Below are positions 16,615-25,785 of a stretch of 64,000 nt of DNA, one piece after another. Every line of letters begins with the position of its first letter. The first letter of the stretch is position 1. Source of the stretch: Candidatus Palauibacter soopunensis (lineage in GTDB: Bacteria; Gemmatimonadota; Gemmatimonadetes; Palauibacterales; Palauibacteraceae); the NCBI RefSeq assembly GCF_947581735.1, contig NZ_CANPVT010000027.1, positions 62,001 to 126,000 of the forward strand. Direction: 5' to 3'. The position numbers were made by a program, and so were the translations under genes. The notes below the pieces were generated by a model. It was not told where the DNA came from and did no database searches. It saw nothing but the letters and a program-made list of their open reading frames with translations.

Positions 16615-18344
16615 CACAGGCCCCCTCCCGTCTCCCGGCGCAGGAGCCTGCCGGGCTGTGCTTCCGTCAGCGCGCCGTCATCGATCACGGGCACGCCGTT
16701 CACGAACACGTAGTCCATCCCCTCGGCATAGCGCATCGCGTCCCCGAACCGGGCCATGTCCCGTACCTCCTCCGGATCGAAGATGACGAGGTCCGCCGCC
16801 ATCCCCGGCGCGATCAGGCCCCGGTCCGCGAGCCCCAGGCGGCGGGCGGCGAGCGACGTCATGCGGCGCACGGCGTCCTCCAGACTCAGGATCCCGTCCT
16901 CCCTCACGTACTTCGCGATGACGCGCGGGAAGGCCCCGAACGCCCTCGGATGCGAACTCGCCGTGGTCGCGGGGTTCACGGGGGAAGCGTCGGTATCGAT
17001 CATCACGAACTCGGCCCGGAGCGCCTGCCATTTCTGCTCCTCGTTCATGCTCTCCGGGTTCACGCTCACGCCGCCGGCCCGCACGAGATCGAAGAACGCG
17101 TCCCAGGGATCGGTCCCGAGGAGGTCCGCCGCCTCGGCGACCGAGAGGTTGATCACCCGCGCGTCCACCTCGTCGGGGGCCGAGACGATGAGGACCTTGT
17201 CCCAGTCCATTCCCACGTGGCGGTACCAGTTCTCCCAGTCCGACGTCGTCTCCACCTCGCGTCGGAGTTCGGCCCGCACCGCGGGGTCGGACAGGGTCTC
17301 CAGAAAGGGAGCCCTGCCGCCCGCGTAGTGCCGCGGGTGGAGGAAGGACCCGAGGCCGATTCCGTTCCGGATGTAGGGATAGATGTCCGCCGTCACGTCG
17401 ATCCCGGCCACGCGCGCCGAATCGATGAGGGCGAGGGCCTCGGCCATCAGCGGCCAGTTCTCCTGTCCCGCCGCCTTGAGGTGGTAGATGTGGACGGGGG
17501 TGCCGGCGCGGACGCCGATTTCGATCGCCTCGCGGATCGCCTCCAGCACGGAATGCGACTCGTTCCGCATGTGCGTGAAGTAGGTGCCGCCGTACTCGCC
17601 AGCGACGCGCGTGAGTTCGACGAGTTCCTCCGTCGTCGCGTACACGGCGGGCGGATAGATGAGGGAGGTGGAGGTCCCGACGGCGCCGTCCTCCATCGCC
17701 TGCCGGACGAGCGCCTTCATCTCCTCGAGTTGCTCGGGCGTCGGCTGCACGTCCTCCTCGCCCAGAACCACGCGCCGCACCTGTGTGAGTCCCACGTCGT
17801 GGACCACGTTGATCGGGATCCCGATGCGCTCGACGTGCGCGAAGTACTCGGCGTACGTCCGCCAGCGCAGTTCCTCGCCGTTCACGACCGGGCCCTCGGG
17901 CTGGGTGGCGTCGCTCTGGGGCGCGGCCGACCCGCCTTCGCCGGAGAGGTAGGTCGTGATGCCCTGCCGGAGCTTGCTCTCGGCGCTCGGAGGATCCGTG
18001 ACGAGGACGACGCTCGACTGGCCCATCATGTCGATGAAGCCGGGGCTCACCACGCGGTCCGCCGCGTCGATCGTGCGCGTCGCCGGGTGGCCCGAGAGGT
18101 TCCCGACGGCCGCGATCCGGTCGCCGCGGAGGCCGACGTCGCCCCGCACCCAGGGATTCCCCGCCCCATCCACGATCCGCGCCCCGGTGATCAGCACGTC
18201 GAACGGCCCCGCCGGCGTCGACGCCTCCTCCATCGCGCATCCGGGAAGACCGGCTGCGAAGAGACAGACTCCCAGCACAGCGAGCAGCGGAGCCGTTCTC
18301 GGTGCCCCCCGCGGCCCGTCGTGTCTCGCGTTCACTGATTTCAT
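16614..18344 (-). CDS. D-aminoacylase-like amidohydrolase lipoprotein with altered first metal motif
   Basis: A 576-residue protein resembling N-acyl-D-amino-acid deacylases: FDVLITGARIVDGAGNPWV at the start, TSTSLIYPPAVYATTEELVEL in the middle, GTYFTHMRNES and HIYHLKAAG further on, and RRMTSLAARRLGLADRG near the end. The leader carries lipobox LPGC (Cys36). In canonical members strand 1 ends with PGFIDxHxH; here it reads SPGFIDMMGQSS, so the HxH pair is missing. Either a different metal set is used or the activity differs. The start at 18344 gives a compact lipoprotein signal; a GTG at 18419 would add 25 uncharged-poor residues. First gene of the minus chain, divergent from the gene at 18473. 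Confidence 0.83.
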   Translation of the reverse strand: MKSVNARHDGPRGAPRTAPLLAVLGVCLFAAGLPGCAMEEASTPAGPFDVLITGARIVDGAGNPWVRGDVGLRGDRIAAVGNLSGHPATRTIDAADRVVSPGFIDMMGQSSVVLVTDPPSAESKLRQGITTYLSGEGGSAAPQSDATQPEGPVVNGEELRWRTYAEYFAHVERIGIPINVVHDVGLTQVRRVVLGEEDVQPTPEQLEEMKALVRQAMEDGAVGTSTSLIYPPAVYATTEELVELTRVAGEYGGTYFTHMRNESHSVLEAIREAIEIGVRAGTPVHIYHLKAAGQENWPLMAEALALIDSARVAGIDVTADIYPYIRNGIGLGSFLHPRHYAGGRAPFLETLSDPAVRAELRREVETTSDWENWYRHVGMDWDKVLIVSAPDEVDARVINLSVAEAADLLGTDPWDAFFDLVRAGGVSVNPESMNEEQKWQALRAEFVMIDTDASPVNPATTASSHPRAFGAFPRVIAKYVREDGILSLEDAVRRMTSLAARRLGLADRGLIAPGMAADLVIFDPEEVRDMARFGDAMRYAEGMDYVFVNGVPVIDDGALTEAQPGRLLRRETGGGL

Positions 18345-18472
18345 TGGCCAGTCCCGGGAAGGGGCGAGTTTGGGTGTCCCATCAAGGATCGACCGGGCGT
18401 CGTCTGGCGGCAACCGCACACGTCGGCCAGTGTTGGGGACCGAATCCTGGCTCTACCGTTCCGGAGGCTGAC

Positions 18473-21061
18473 ATGACGCCGACGCCGCGCACCCTTCGAC
18501 TGTTCGGATTCCTTCTGATCGCCGGCGGCGGGTTCGCTGCCCTGCCGCTCGCGGGGCAGGACGACCTGGAGCGGTATCCGGGGCCGTTCCCGGGCGGGTA
18601 TCCGGCGATGAGCGGGATCGGGGGGTCGGGGAAGATGTACATGGAGAGCTACTTCCCGCCCCCGGTCACGGCGTCGCCCACCTATCCCGCGTTCTCGCCC
18701 GATGGCGCGTCGATCGCCTTCGCCTACCAGGGGCGGATCTGGGCGGTCCCGGCCGAAGGGGGCGTGGCGCGGCAGCTCACCTCCGGGGCCGGCTACCACT
18801 CGCAGCCGAGTTGGTCTTCCGACGGTCGTCATATCGCCTACGCCGCGGACATCGGTCTCAACCTCGACATCTTCCTGCTCGACCTCGAGAGCGGGGACTC
18901 CCGCCGGCTGACGGAAGATCCGGCGATCGACATGCGGCCGCGGTTCTCCGGCGACGGCTCCAGGATCCTGTTCACGACCGGACGGGATGGGACGTTCGAC
19001 CTCTGGGTCTACGACCTCGAGGCGGAAGCCATGGAATCGGTCATCGCCCACCCGGGGGCGAACGACATGGCCGGGGACTGGATCGGCGACACGGGCGACA
19101 TCGTCTTCGTCTCCAAGCGCGGCGAGGCGGCGCTCGGCTCGGGCTCGCTGTGGCGCTGGAGCGCGGACACCGGCGAGGCCGAACTCCTCATCCGCATCGA
19201 GACGAACTACCAGGCCTCGCCGGTCGTGGCCCCACACGGAGGCTCGGTGGCCTACGTCACCGATGCCTCGGGGAACAACGACATCTACCAGGTCCCGACC
19301 TACCGGGCGTCCGCGGCGCAGGACCGCTCCAGTCCGGGGATCCAGCAGGTCCGGCTCACGCACACCCGCACGGACGAGTACTTCCCCTCCTGGTCCCCCG
19401 ACGGGGAGCGCCTGGTCTACGCGAGGAACGGGGGTCTCCACGGCGAGGACCGGACGACGGACGGCGGGATGGGGTTCGGGCTCTACACGACGGGGCGCGG
19501 GGGCGGCGAGCCGGTCCCGGTGCACATCGAGGACTACGCGTGGTCCGAACCGACGGGCCGGGTGCAGGTCCGCGTCAGCGACGCGAACGGGCGGCGGGTC
19601 CCCTCCCGCATCTACCTGGAGGCGTCGGACGGGCGGAGCTACTTCCCCGACGGCAGCTTTCCCCGCGTCCTGAGCGGGCCCGAGGACTACTACTTCCACA
19701 CGGACGGGAGCTTCTCCGTCACCCTTCCGGTCGGGACGGCCGAACTGGAGGTGTGGCGGGGCTTCGAATACGAGCCCGTCGCGCAGACCGTCCAGGTGCG
19801 CGCCGGCGAATGGACCAATGTGGACGTCCGGCTGGAGCGCTGGATCGACATGGCCGCGGACGGCTGGTATTCCGGCGACAATCACATTCACCCGAACTAT
19901 GGCGGCCACTATTTTGTCACGCCGCTCGACCTCGGGAACAAGGCGCTGGCGGAAGACCTCAATGTGGCGAACGGGATGATCGCCAACTATTGGGCGAACA
20001 GTCGCGTGGAGGACCTGGAACACTTCCTCGGCCACCCGCATCCGCACCCTGACCCGCGCACGATCGTCTACTACAACGAGGAGTACCGGCCGAACTTCTT
20101 CGCCCACATGTCACTGCTGAACCTCGTGGAACTCATCACACCGTTCTACATCGGCTATGAGGGGACGGCCTTCCGTGAGCTCTATCCCGACAACGCGGCG
20201 GTGCTCAGGCGCGTGCACGAGCAGGGCGGGATCGGCGGCTACGTGCACCCGTTCGGGCTCAGCCACCGCGGGGCAGCGGATCCGGTGCCGAGCGGGGCGC
20301 GGGAGCTGCCGGTCGACGCGATCCTGGGGCTGGCCGACTTCGTGGACGTCTCCTGCATCTGGAGCGACGAACTGGGGACGGCCGCGATCTGGTACCGCCT
20401 GCTCAACACCGGCTCGCGGATCCCGGCCACGGCGGGGACGGACGCGATGACCGACATGTGGCGGCATCCGGCCGTGGGAACGACGCGCTCGTACGTCTAC
20501 ACCGGCGAAGAGGACCTCGACTACGACGAATGGGCGGACGCGATGGCCGCGGGCCACGCCTTCGTGACGAGCGGACCCATCCTCACGCTCGACGTGGACG
20601 GCATGGGGATGGGCGAGGAACTCGCGGTATCGCGCGGCGAGAGCGTGAGGGTCGCGGTCACCGCGCGCTCGCTGTTCGAGATGGAGCGGCTCGACATCGT
20701 CCGGAACGGCGAGATCATCCACACCGTAGAGGCGAGCGGCGACGGCCGCACACTCGAGGCGGAAATCGACGTCGCCATGGACGGGAGCGGCTGGATCGCC
20801 GCGCGGGTCCTCGGGCCGGCGCAGCACGGCGCCATGGACAGCTACCTGTTCGCACACACGAACCCCGTGTTCGTCATCGCCGATGGCGAACCGATCCGGT
20901 CGGGGGAGGACGCGGCGTTCTTCGTGCGCTGGATCGAGCGTACGCTCGACGACATCCACTCCATGGATCGCTGGGACGACCCGGCCCACAAGGCCGAAGT
21001 CATCGCAACGTTCGAGGAAGGCCTCCGCTTGTACCAGGACCAGGCGAACGATGGTCGCTGA
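18473..21061 (+). CDS. PD40 beta-propeller plus CehA/McbA-type exported hydrolase
   Basis: About 862 residues with a signal peptide (LFGFLLIAGGGFAALPLAG). Residues ~60-350 are WD40-like TolB/PD40 blades (PAFSPDGASIAFAYQG, PSWSSDGRHIAYA, PRFSGDGSRILFT, PSWSPDGERLVYA). A linker domain follows, then a CehA/McbA metallohydrolase region starting at GWYSGDNHIHPNYGGHYFV, with GGIGGYVHPFG, DFVDVSCIWSD and IPATAGTDAMTDMW. It shares this C-terminal layout with the gene at 12800-14929. GGAGG lies 7 bases before the ATG. It is probably periplasmic and the substrate is unknown. It is divergent from the D-aminoacylase-like gene, with a 128-base gap for promoters. Confidence 0.85.
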   Translation: MTPTPRTLRLFGFLLIAGGGFAALPLAGQDDLERYPGPFPGGYPAMSGIGGSGKMYMESYFPPPVTASPTYPAFSPDGASIAFAYQGRIWAVPAEGGVARQLTSGAGYHSQPSWSSDGRHIAYAADIGLNLDIFLLDLESGDSRRLTEDPAIDMRPRFSGDGSRILFTTGRDGTFDLWVYDLEAEAMESVIAHPGANDMAGDWIGDTGDIVFVSKRGEAALGSGSLWRWSADTGEAELLIRIETNYQASPVVAPHGGSVAYVTDASGNNDIYQVPTYRASAAQDRSSPGIQQVRLTHTRTDEYFPSWSPDGERLVYARNGGLHGEDRTTDGGMGFGLYTTGRGGGEPVPVHIEDYAWSEPTGRVQVRVSDANGRRVPSRIYLEASDGRSYFPDGSFPRVLSGPEDYYFHTDGSFSVTLPVGTAELEVWRGFEYEPVAQTVQVRAGEWTNVDVRLERWIDMAADGWYSGDNHIHPNYGGHYFVTPLDLGNKALAEDLNVANGMIANYWANSRVEDLEHFLGHPHPHPDPRTIVYYNEEYRPNFFAHMSLLNLVELITPFYIGYEGTAFRELYPDNAAVLRRVHEQGGIGGYVHPFGLSHRGAADPVPSGARELPVDAILGLADFVDVSCIWSDELGTAAIWYRLLNTGSRIPATAGTDAMTDMWRHPAVGTTRSYVYTGEEDLDYDEWADAMAAGHAFVTSGPILTLDVDGMGMGEELAVSRGESVRVAVTARSLFEMERLDIVRNGEIIHTVEASGDGRTLEAEIDVAMDGSGWIAARVLGPAQHGAMDSYLFAHTNPVFVIADGEPIRSGEDAAFFVRWIERTLDDIHSMDRWDDPAHKAEVIATFEEGLRLYQDQANDGR

Positions 21062-21077
21062 GGGCCGCGGGGCAGCC

Positions 21078-21695
21078 ATGTCGGCGACCCCGGCACTCGA
21101 AGTACCCGGTGACTTCGTCAACCCTCACGTACCGCTCGACGCCCTGCCCGGCGCGGAAGCCGTCGATTGGGTCCCACTTCACTCCCGTTTCGCAAGGCGT
21201 CTCCAGGTCGGGGCGGCCATCCGGTCCACCGTCTACGTCGTGGCCGCCGGGGCGTTCCAGATGGCGGTATCCCCTCGCAACCGGGCCGCTATCGCCGAGT
21301 CCGTGCCGTGGCTGCCGACCCTCCTGTGGACGGCCTTGGGGGCCTTCTGCGTGTGCTCCATCGTATGGCCGCTGATCGCCGTCCCGCGTCGGGGGTATGT
21401 CGTCCGCGAGAAGGACCTCCTGTACAAGTCCGGCGTCCTGTGGCGCTCCGTGAAGGCGTTCCCCTTCAACCGCGTGCAGCACACCAAGCTCCACAGCAAT
21501 CCGCTGGACCGCCGGTTCGGCCTGGCCAGCCTGTCGGTCTTTCCGGCGGGAGGCGGCCTCGGCAACCACGTCCGCGGCTTGGGACGGGAGACGGCCGAGC
21601 GGCTGCGCGTGTACGTCTCGGAACGAATCGAATCCGGGACGCCCGCTGCGGATTCCGCCGAACACTTCGAATCCGCGGGGGACGCCGGCCGGTGA
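21078..21695 (+). CDS. PH-domain membrane protein, YdbS-like
   Basis: A 205-residue protein with two transmembrane segments (STVYVVAAGAFQMAV and LLWTALGAFCVCSIVWPLI) followed by a bacterial PH (bPH2) domain: RRGYVVREKDLLYKSGVLWR, AFPFNRVQHTKLHSNPLDRRF and LASLSVFPAGG. Start alternatives are ATG 21051 (overlapping the previous stop) and ATG 21078; neither has a strong ribosome site. It is followed with a GTGA overlap by a larger protein with the same domain type, the arrangement known for ydbS-ydbT. These proteins are implicated in membrane/antimicrobial stress in Bacillus; the role here is an inference from family. Confidence 0.82.
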   Translation: MSATPALEVPGDFVNPHVPLDALPGAEAVDWVPLHSRFARRLQVGAAIRSTVYVVAAGAFQMAVSPRNRAAIAESVPWLPTLLWTALGAFCVCSIVWPLIAVPRRGYVVREKDLLYKSGVLWRSVKAFPFNRVQHTKLHSNPLDRRFGLASLSVFPAGGGLGNHVRGLGRETAERLRVYVSERIESGTPAADSAEHFESAGDAGR

Positions 21696-23320
21696 ATTCG
21701 CCGAACCCCGGCGATTGGCAGCGCTCCTCCCCCTTCGCCCTTCTCTTCTTCGCCGGAAACGTCGTCAGGATCCTGGCACGAGCGATGATGGGCGCCCTGA
21801 TCCCGCTGATCGCGATCATACCCCTGGTGCGGGACGATCCCGGCGCTCTCGGGATTCTGCTCCTCGTGCTCGGGGCGGTTCTCCTGCTGCCCTTCGTCGT
21901 GGGCGCGGTTCAGTGGGCTTGTTTCAGATTCCGGATCGCCGGTGACCGACTCCTCATCCGCAGAGGCGTCCTCAAGAAGACCGCGCTGGACCTCCCCTAC
22001 GAGCGCGTGCAGGGCATCAACGTCAGGCGGTCCCCGGTCGACCGCCTGTTCGGGCTGGTCACAGTCACTCTCGATACGTCGGGCTCGGTCCAGGCCGAGG
22101 GCAAACTGCCGTCGATCAAGACGGAGGTGGCCCACCGGCTGCAGCGCAGCGTGACGGCGCTTCGACCCGTCCTCGGAGGCCCCGCCGCGGGCGAGGGGGA
22201 CTCGGCGGCCGCGGGCGCCAGCGGGTCGGCCGCTCCGGCGGAAGCGCGGTCCGGCGTCGAACCGGACCCCGCCCTTCTCCGGCTCGGCCCGGCCGACATG
22301 GTGCGCATCGGACTCGCCAGCCGGAACTTCATCTTCGTGGCGGCGTTGATCGGCGTGCTGACCGATCTGCTGCAACCGGGCGATTCTCTGGATCCTGTCC
22401 TGGAGGCGGTCGAGGCCGGCGTCGACAGTGCCGCGAGCGCGTTCACCAGTCTCGGGGCGCTCGCCCAGGTGGGGCTCGCGGCCGCCGTGATCGCCTGCAT
22501 CGCGGGCGTGGCGCTCCTCCTCACGGTGACCGCCGCGTTTCTGCGGCACCACAACTTCACGCTCCGCCACGACGGCGGCAGGTTCCGTTCGTACGCGGGC
22601 CTCCTGACGCAACGCGAGGTCGTGGTCGAGGCGCCGAAGATCCAGCAATTGACCGTGAGCCAGGGCTTGGTGCTGCGGTGGCTGCGACGGTACCGGCTAT
22701 ACGCCCTCCCGGCCGCGGCCGTCTCCCCGGACGCGGGCCGGGTCGCCGCCATCGAAGTGCCGGATGTGCTCGAGGTGCCGCTCCTGGGTGACCGGCTCGC
22801 CGAGGAGTTACGGACGCTGATGTTCGAGCGGGAAGCGACGGCGGTTCCCGTTCTGCCCGGAAGCCTGGGTCTCAAACGGGTGTCGCCCCACTACATTCGC
22901 GCGCTCGCCCTGCGTTACGCGCTCGTCCTGGCCGCCGTCTTCGGAACCCTCCTGCTGCTGGCGGGGACCGGAGTGTTCGCCCGCACCTCCACGATTCTCT
23001 TCTGGTGGGCCGCATCCATCCCGGCCGCTGCGCTCGCCGCCTGGCAGCGGTGGCGCCGACAAGGATACGCGTACGACCGCGACGGACTGGCGAGCCGCAG
23101 CGGATTCCTGGGAAGCGAGGTGAAGGCGTTCCCCCTCAGGAAGGTGCAGTCCGCGACCGTCCGGCAGTCCCCACTGCAGCGCCGGAAGGGACTGGCTACG
23201 CTGCGGGTACAACTGGCGTGTGGGAGGATCACGGTCCCGTACATCGACCGCCGTGTGGCTCGTGCGCTGCGGGACTACATCCTGTACCGGGTGGAGTCCT
23301 CACGCCGACGCTGGCATTGA
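21692..23320 (+). CDS. Multi-PH-domain membrane protein, YdbT-like
   Basis: A 542-residue membrane protein with three bPH2-type domains alternating with transmembrane pairs. The repeated signature is seen as DLPYERVQGINVRRSPVDRL, VEAPKIQQLTVSQGLVLR and AFPLRKVQSATVRQSPLQRR. Hydrophobic stretches lie near residues 15-70, 210-290 and 410-450. The start GTG at 21692 overlaps the stop of the YdbS-like gene (GTGA), indicating coupled translation and a likely complex of the two proteins. A low-complexity Ala/Gly/Glu linker (GPAAGEGDSAAAGASG) joins the first and second units. The biochemical function is unknown. Confidence 0.83.
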   Translation: MNSPNPGDWQRSSPFALLFFAGNVVRILARAMMGALIPLIAIIPLVRDDPGALGILLLVLGAVLLLPFVVGAVQWACFRFRIAGDRLLIRRGVLKKTALDLPYERVQGINVRRSPVDRLFGLVTVTLDTSGSVQAEGKLPSIKTEVAHRLQRSVTALRPVLGGPAAGEGDSAAAGASGSAAPAEARSGVEPDPALLRLGPADMVRIGLASRNFIFVAALIGVLTDLLQPGDSLDPVLEAVEAGVDSAASAFTSLGALAQVGLAAAVIACIAGVALLLTVTAAFLRHHNFTLRHDGGRFRSYAGLLTQREVVVEAPKIQQLTVSQGLVLRWLRRYRLYALPAAAVSPDAGRVAAIEVPDVLEVPLLGDRLAEELRTLMFEREATAVPVLPGSLGLKRVSPHYIRALALRYALVLAAVFGTLLLLAGTGVFARTSTILFWWAASIPAAALAAWQRWRRQGYAYDRDGLASRSGFLGSEVKAFPLRKVQSATVRQSPLQRRKGLATLRVQLACGRITVPYIDRRVARALRDYILYRVESSRRRWH

Positions 23321-23366
23321 CCGAGCAGTCCGTCGGAAGCGACGCCCGCCACTTGCCCGAGCCCGG

Positions 23367-24152
23367 CTACCGGCCCTTGAAGTTCGGCTCGCGTTTCTCC
23401 GTGAAGGCGCGGGGGCCTTCGGCGTGGTCCTCGGAGACGAGCATGCGCTCGTAGGCGGGGAACCGGCCCTCCTGGACGGCCTCAAAGGCGTCCCGCACCG
23501 ACAGACCCTCGATCCCGCGTACGATCTCCTTGGTCGCCCGCATCGAGAGCGGGGCGTTCCGGGCCAGACCCTCGGCGACTTCGCGAGCTTTCGGGAGGAC
23601 CTGCTCCGAAGGGACGACCCAGTTCACGAGGCCCCATTCGTGCGCTTCCGCGGCTCCCATCCGGCGGCCGGTGAGCAGCATCTCCATGGCGACGTTCCGC
23701 GGCAGTCTCCTCGGCAGTCGCTGGACGCCTCCCGCGTCGGGCACGTTCCCGAGGCGGCCCTCGGGGAACCAGAACTCGGCGCCTTCGCTCGCGACGATGA
23801 GGTCGGCGGCGAGCATGATCTCGCACCCTCCCCCCACCGCCAGGCCGTTCACGGCGGCGATCACGGGCTTCGTCAGGTCCCACAGCTCCGTGATCCCGCC
23901 GAAACCGCCCGCCCCGTAGTCCATCCGCTCGTGCTCCCCTCCGGCTGCGGCCTTCAGGTCCCAGCCGGCCGAGAAGATGCGGTCACCGGCTGAGGCGAGG
24001 ATCGCCACGCGGAGGTCATCGTCGTCGCGAAAGTCGCAGAAGACCTCTCCCATGCGGATGCTCGTCGCCGCGTCGATCGCGTTCGCCGGCGGCCGGTCCA
24101 GCGTGACTTCGAGGACGTGCCCGCGGCGCCGGGTGCTCACCGGATCGGACAT
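23367..24152 (-). CDS. Enoyl-CoA hydratase/isomerase family protein, CaiD-like
   Basis: A 261-residue crotonase-fold protein. The oxyanion-hole segments are FSAGWDLKAAAGG and AAVNGLAVGGGCEIMLAADL; the catalytic glutamate region is FPEGRLGNVPDAGGVQRLPR. The C-terminal signature SEDHAEGPRAFTEKREPNFK is characteristic of CaiD (crotonobetainyl-CoA hydratase) and close relatives. It would add or remove water at the alpha-beta bond of an acyl-CoA. AAGGAG lies 9 bases before the ATG. It is the third gene of an SDR-nfo-hydratase operon; the upstream gene's stop is only two bases away. No caiA/B/C neighbours are present, so a carnitine role is not shown. Confidence 0.88.
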   Translation of the reverse strand: MSDPVSTRRRGHVLEVTLDRPPANAIDAATSIRMGEVFCDFRDDDDLRVAILASAGDRIFSAGWDLKAAAGGEHERMDYGAGGFGGITELWDLTKPVIAAVNGLAVGGGCEIMLAADLIVASEGAEFWFPEGRLGNVPDAGGVQRLPRRLPRNVAMEMLLTGRRMGAAEAHEWGLVNWVVPSEQVLPKAREVAEGLARNAPLSMRATKEIVRGIEGLSVRDAFEAVQEGRFPAYERMLVSEDHAEGPRAFTEKREPNFKGR

Positions 24153-24154
24153 GA

Positions 24155-25015
24155 TCAGCGACTCCTTTCGCGGTAGCTCCGCAGGCGGGCGAGGTTCCGG
24201 ATGTCGGCGTCCGCGCCGTCCTCCCCCTTCGGGGTCTCCAGGATCTTGGGGACGTGGCGCAGGCGGGAGTCTCGCATCAACCGCCGGAAGGGACCCTCGC
24301 CGAGGCTGCCTGCTCCGATCTCCTCGTGGCGGTCCTTGCGCGAATCGAAGGGGTTCTTCGAGTCGTTCATGTGGATGAGACCCAGCCGCTCAAGACCCAG
24401 CACCCTGTCGAACGCCGCCCAGGCGCCGTCGTAGTCCCCGACGAGATCGTAGCCGGCGGAGTAGGCGTGGCACGTGTCGAGACAGACGCCCACGCGGTCC
24501 CGCTGTGATTCCGGGATCTGATCCAGAATGCTCCGCAGATTCTCGAAGCTCGCGCCGACGGTCGTCCCGGCGCCGGCGGTGAGTTCGAGGAGGATGCGGG
24601 TCGGGCCCTCCACGGCCTCCAGCGACTCGGTCACGCCCCGTGCGTTGCGCGCGAGCCCCTCCTCGATGTCCCCGTCCGTCGCGTTCCCGGGATGGGTGAC
24701 GAGGAATTCGAGGCCGAGGCGAGCGCAGCGCTCGAGTTCTCCCTGGAAGCTGCGCTGCGACATCCGCCACAGCCGCCGGTCGGGGGATGAGAGGTTGATG
24801 AGATAGGAATCGTGGGCCCCCGCGATCGCGATCCCGTGCTCCGCGCGCGCCGCCTTGAACGCCGCCGCCGTCTCGTCGTCGATTCGGGGCTCGGCCCACC
24901 GGTTGGGCTGCTTGGTGAAGAGCTGGAAGTTGACCGCCCCGATCTCCGCCGCCCGCCGTGGCGCGGTCTGCACGCCTCCCGCCACCGAGACGTGGGCGCC
25001 GAGTTCGTCGGTCAC
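24155..25015 (-). CDS. nfo: Endonuclease IV (AP endonuclease)
   Basis: A 286-residue DNA base-excision-repair endonuclease cleaving at abasic sites, with a TIM-barrel and three-zinc site. Conserved blocks are GAHVSVAGGVQTAPRRAAEI, HDSYLINLSSPD, VTHPGNATDGD, LLELTAGAGTTVGASFENL, VCLDTCHAYSAGYDL and IHMNDSKNPFDSRKDRHEEI, ending with LETPKGEDG. Length and order are normal for the family. The GTG start at 25015 overlaps the SDR stop (GTGA). Clustering with an SDR and a crotonase looks incidental rather than functional. Confidence 0.96.
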   Translation of the reverse strand: MTDELGAHVSVAGGVQTAPRRAAEIGAVNFQLFTKQPNRWAEPRIDDETAAAFKAARAEHGIAIAGAHDSYLINLSSPDRRLWRMSQRSFQGELERCARLGLEFLVTHPGNATDGDIEEGLARNARGVTESLEAVEGPTRILLELTAGAGTTVGASFENLRSILDQIPESQRDRVGVCLDTCHAYSAGYDLVGDYDGAWAAFDRVLGLERLGLIHMNDSKNPFDSRKDRHEEIGAGSLGEGPFRRLMRDSRLRHVPKILETPKGEDGADADIRNLARLRSYRERSR

Positions 25016-25731
25016 GCCTTCCGGGGTGGCTGCGACGGACGGAGTTCGACCCGGCTCACGTGGGCCTCCTTCGGATAGGAGAGAAGCTGCACGACCGCCG
25101 CCGCGCAGTCATCCACGTGCAGGCGCCAGGTCCGTTCCGGCACCTGTTCGCGGCCGTTAAAATACGTGTCCACGCTCCCGGGCATCACGATGCTGACCCG
25201 CACGTCGTCGTAGCGCACGTCGAGCAGCATCGCCTCGGTGAGTCCGAGCAGGCCGTACTTGCTCGCGTTGTACCCGGTGCCGCCGTGGAAGGCGTGGCGG
25301 CTGGCGAGCGACGCGATGTTCACGATGAAGCCGTCGCCGCTCGCGCTCAGGTGCGGGAGCGCGGCCCGCGAGCAGTAGAAGACGCCGCCGAGGTTCACGT
25401 CGATCTGGAGCCGCCACTCCTCAACGCTCATCTCCCGCAGCGGTTTGAAGATCCCGAGTCCGGCGTTGTTCACGAGGATGTCGAGCCACCCGAAACGGGC
25501 CACGGTCTCCTCGACCATGCGCTCGCAGGCGCCCGCGTCCGCCACGTCGCACACGATGCCCAGCGCCCGGTCGCCGAGTTCCGCCTCGGCCGCCCGCACG
25601 TCCGCCTCGGTCCGTGCGCAGATGGCGACCGATCCGCCCGCCGCGAGCAAGTGCTCCGCGACCGCGCGCCCGATCCCCTTCGTCCCGCCCGTCACGAGCG
25701 CGACTTTCCCCGTCATGTTCGACGTTCCCAT
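25012..25731 (-). CDS. Short-chain dehydrogenase/reductase
   Basis: A 239-residue classical SDR with a Rossmann NAD(P)-binding motif TGGTKGIG near residue 14, NNAG near residue 88 and the catalytic Ser-Tyr-Lys set (VNIASLAS, YNASK). The substrate is unknown; the short C-terminal segment lacks the specificity loop of well-defined subgroups. The first ATG at 25731 is used; ATG 25716 (MTGKVALVTGG) is an alternative with the same fold. It leads the three-gene operon on the minus strand and is transcribed towards nfo. Confidence 0.9.
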   Translation of the reverse strand: MGTSNMTGKVALVTGGTKGIGRAVAEHLLAAGGSVAICARTEADVRAAEAELGDRALGIVCDVADAGACERMVEETVARFGWLDILVNNAGLGIFKPLREMSVEEWRLQIDVNLGGVFYCSRAALPHLSASGDGFIVNIASLASRHAFHGGTGYNASKYGLLGLTEAMLLDVRYDDVRVSIVMPGSVDTYFNGREQVPERTWRLHVDDCAAAVVQLLSYPKEAHVSRVELRPSQPPRKA

Positions 25732-25785
25732 TCCACCCCTCTCGTTGCCCCTTTCACGTTCGATTCGAGACGCTCTCCCGGGTCC

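Noticed and set aside
16678-18240. Minus-strand open frame within the D-aminoacylase-like gene
   Set aside because: It is an Arg/Gly-rich shadow of the real frame, with no start context or motif.
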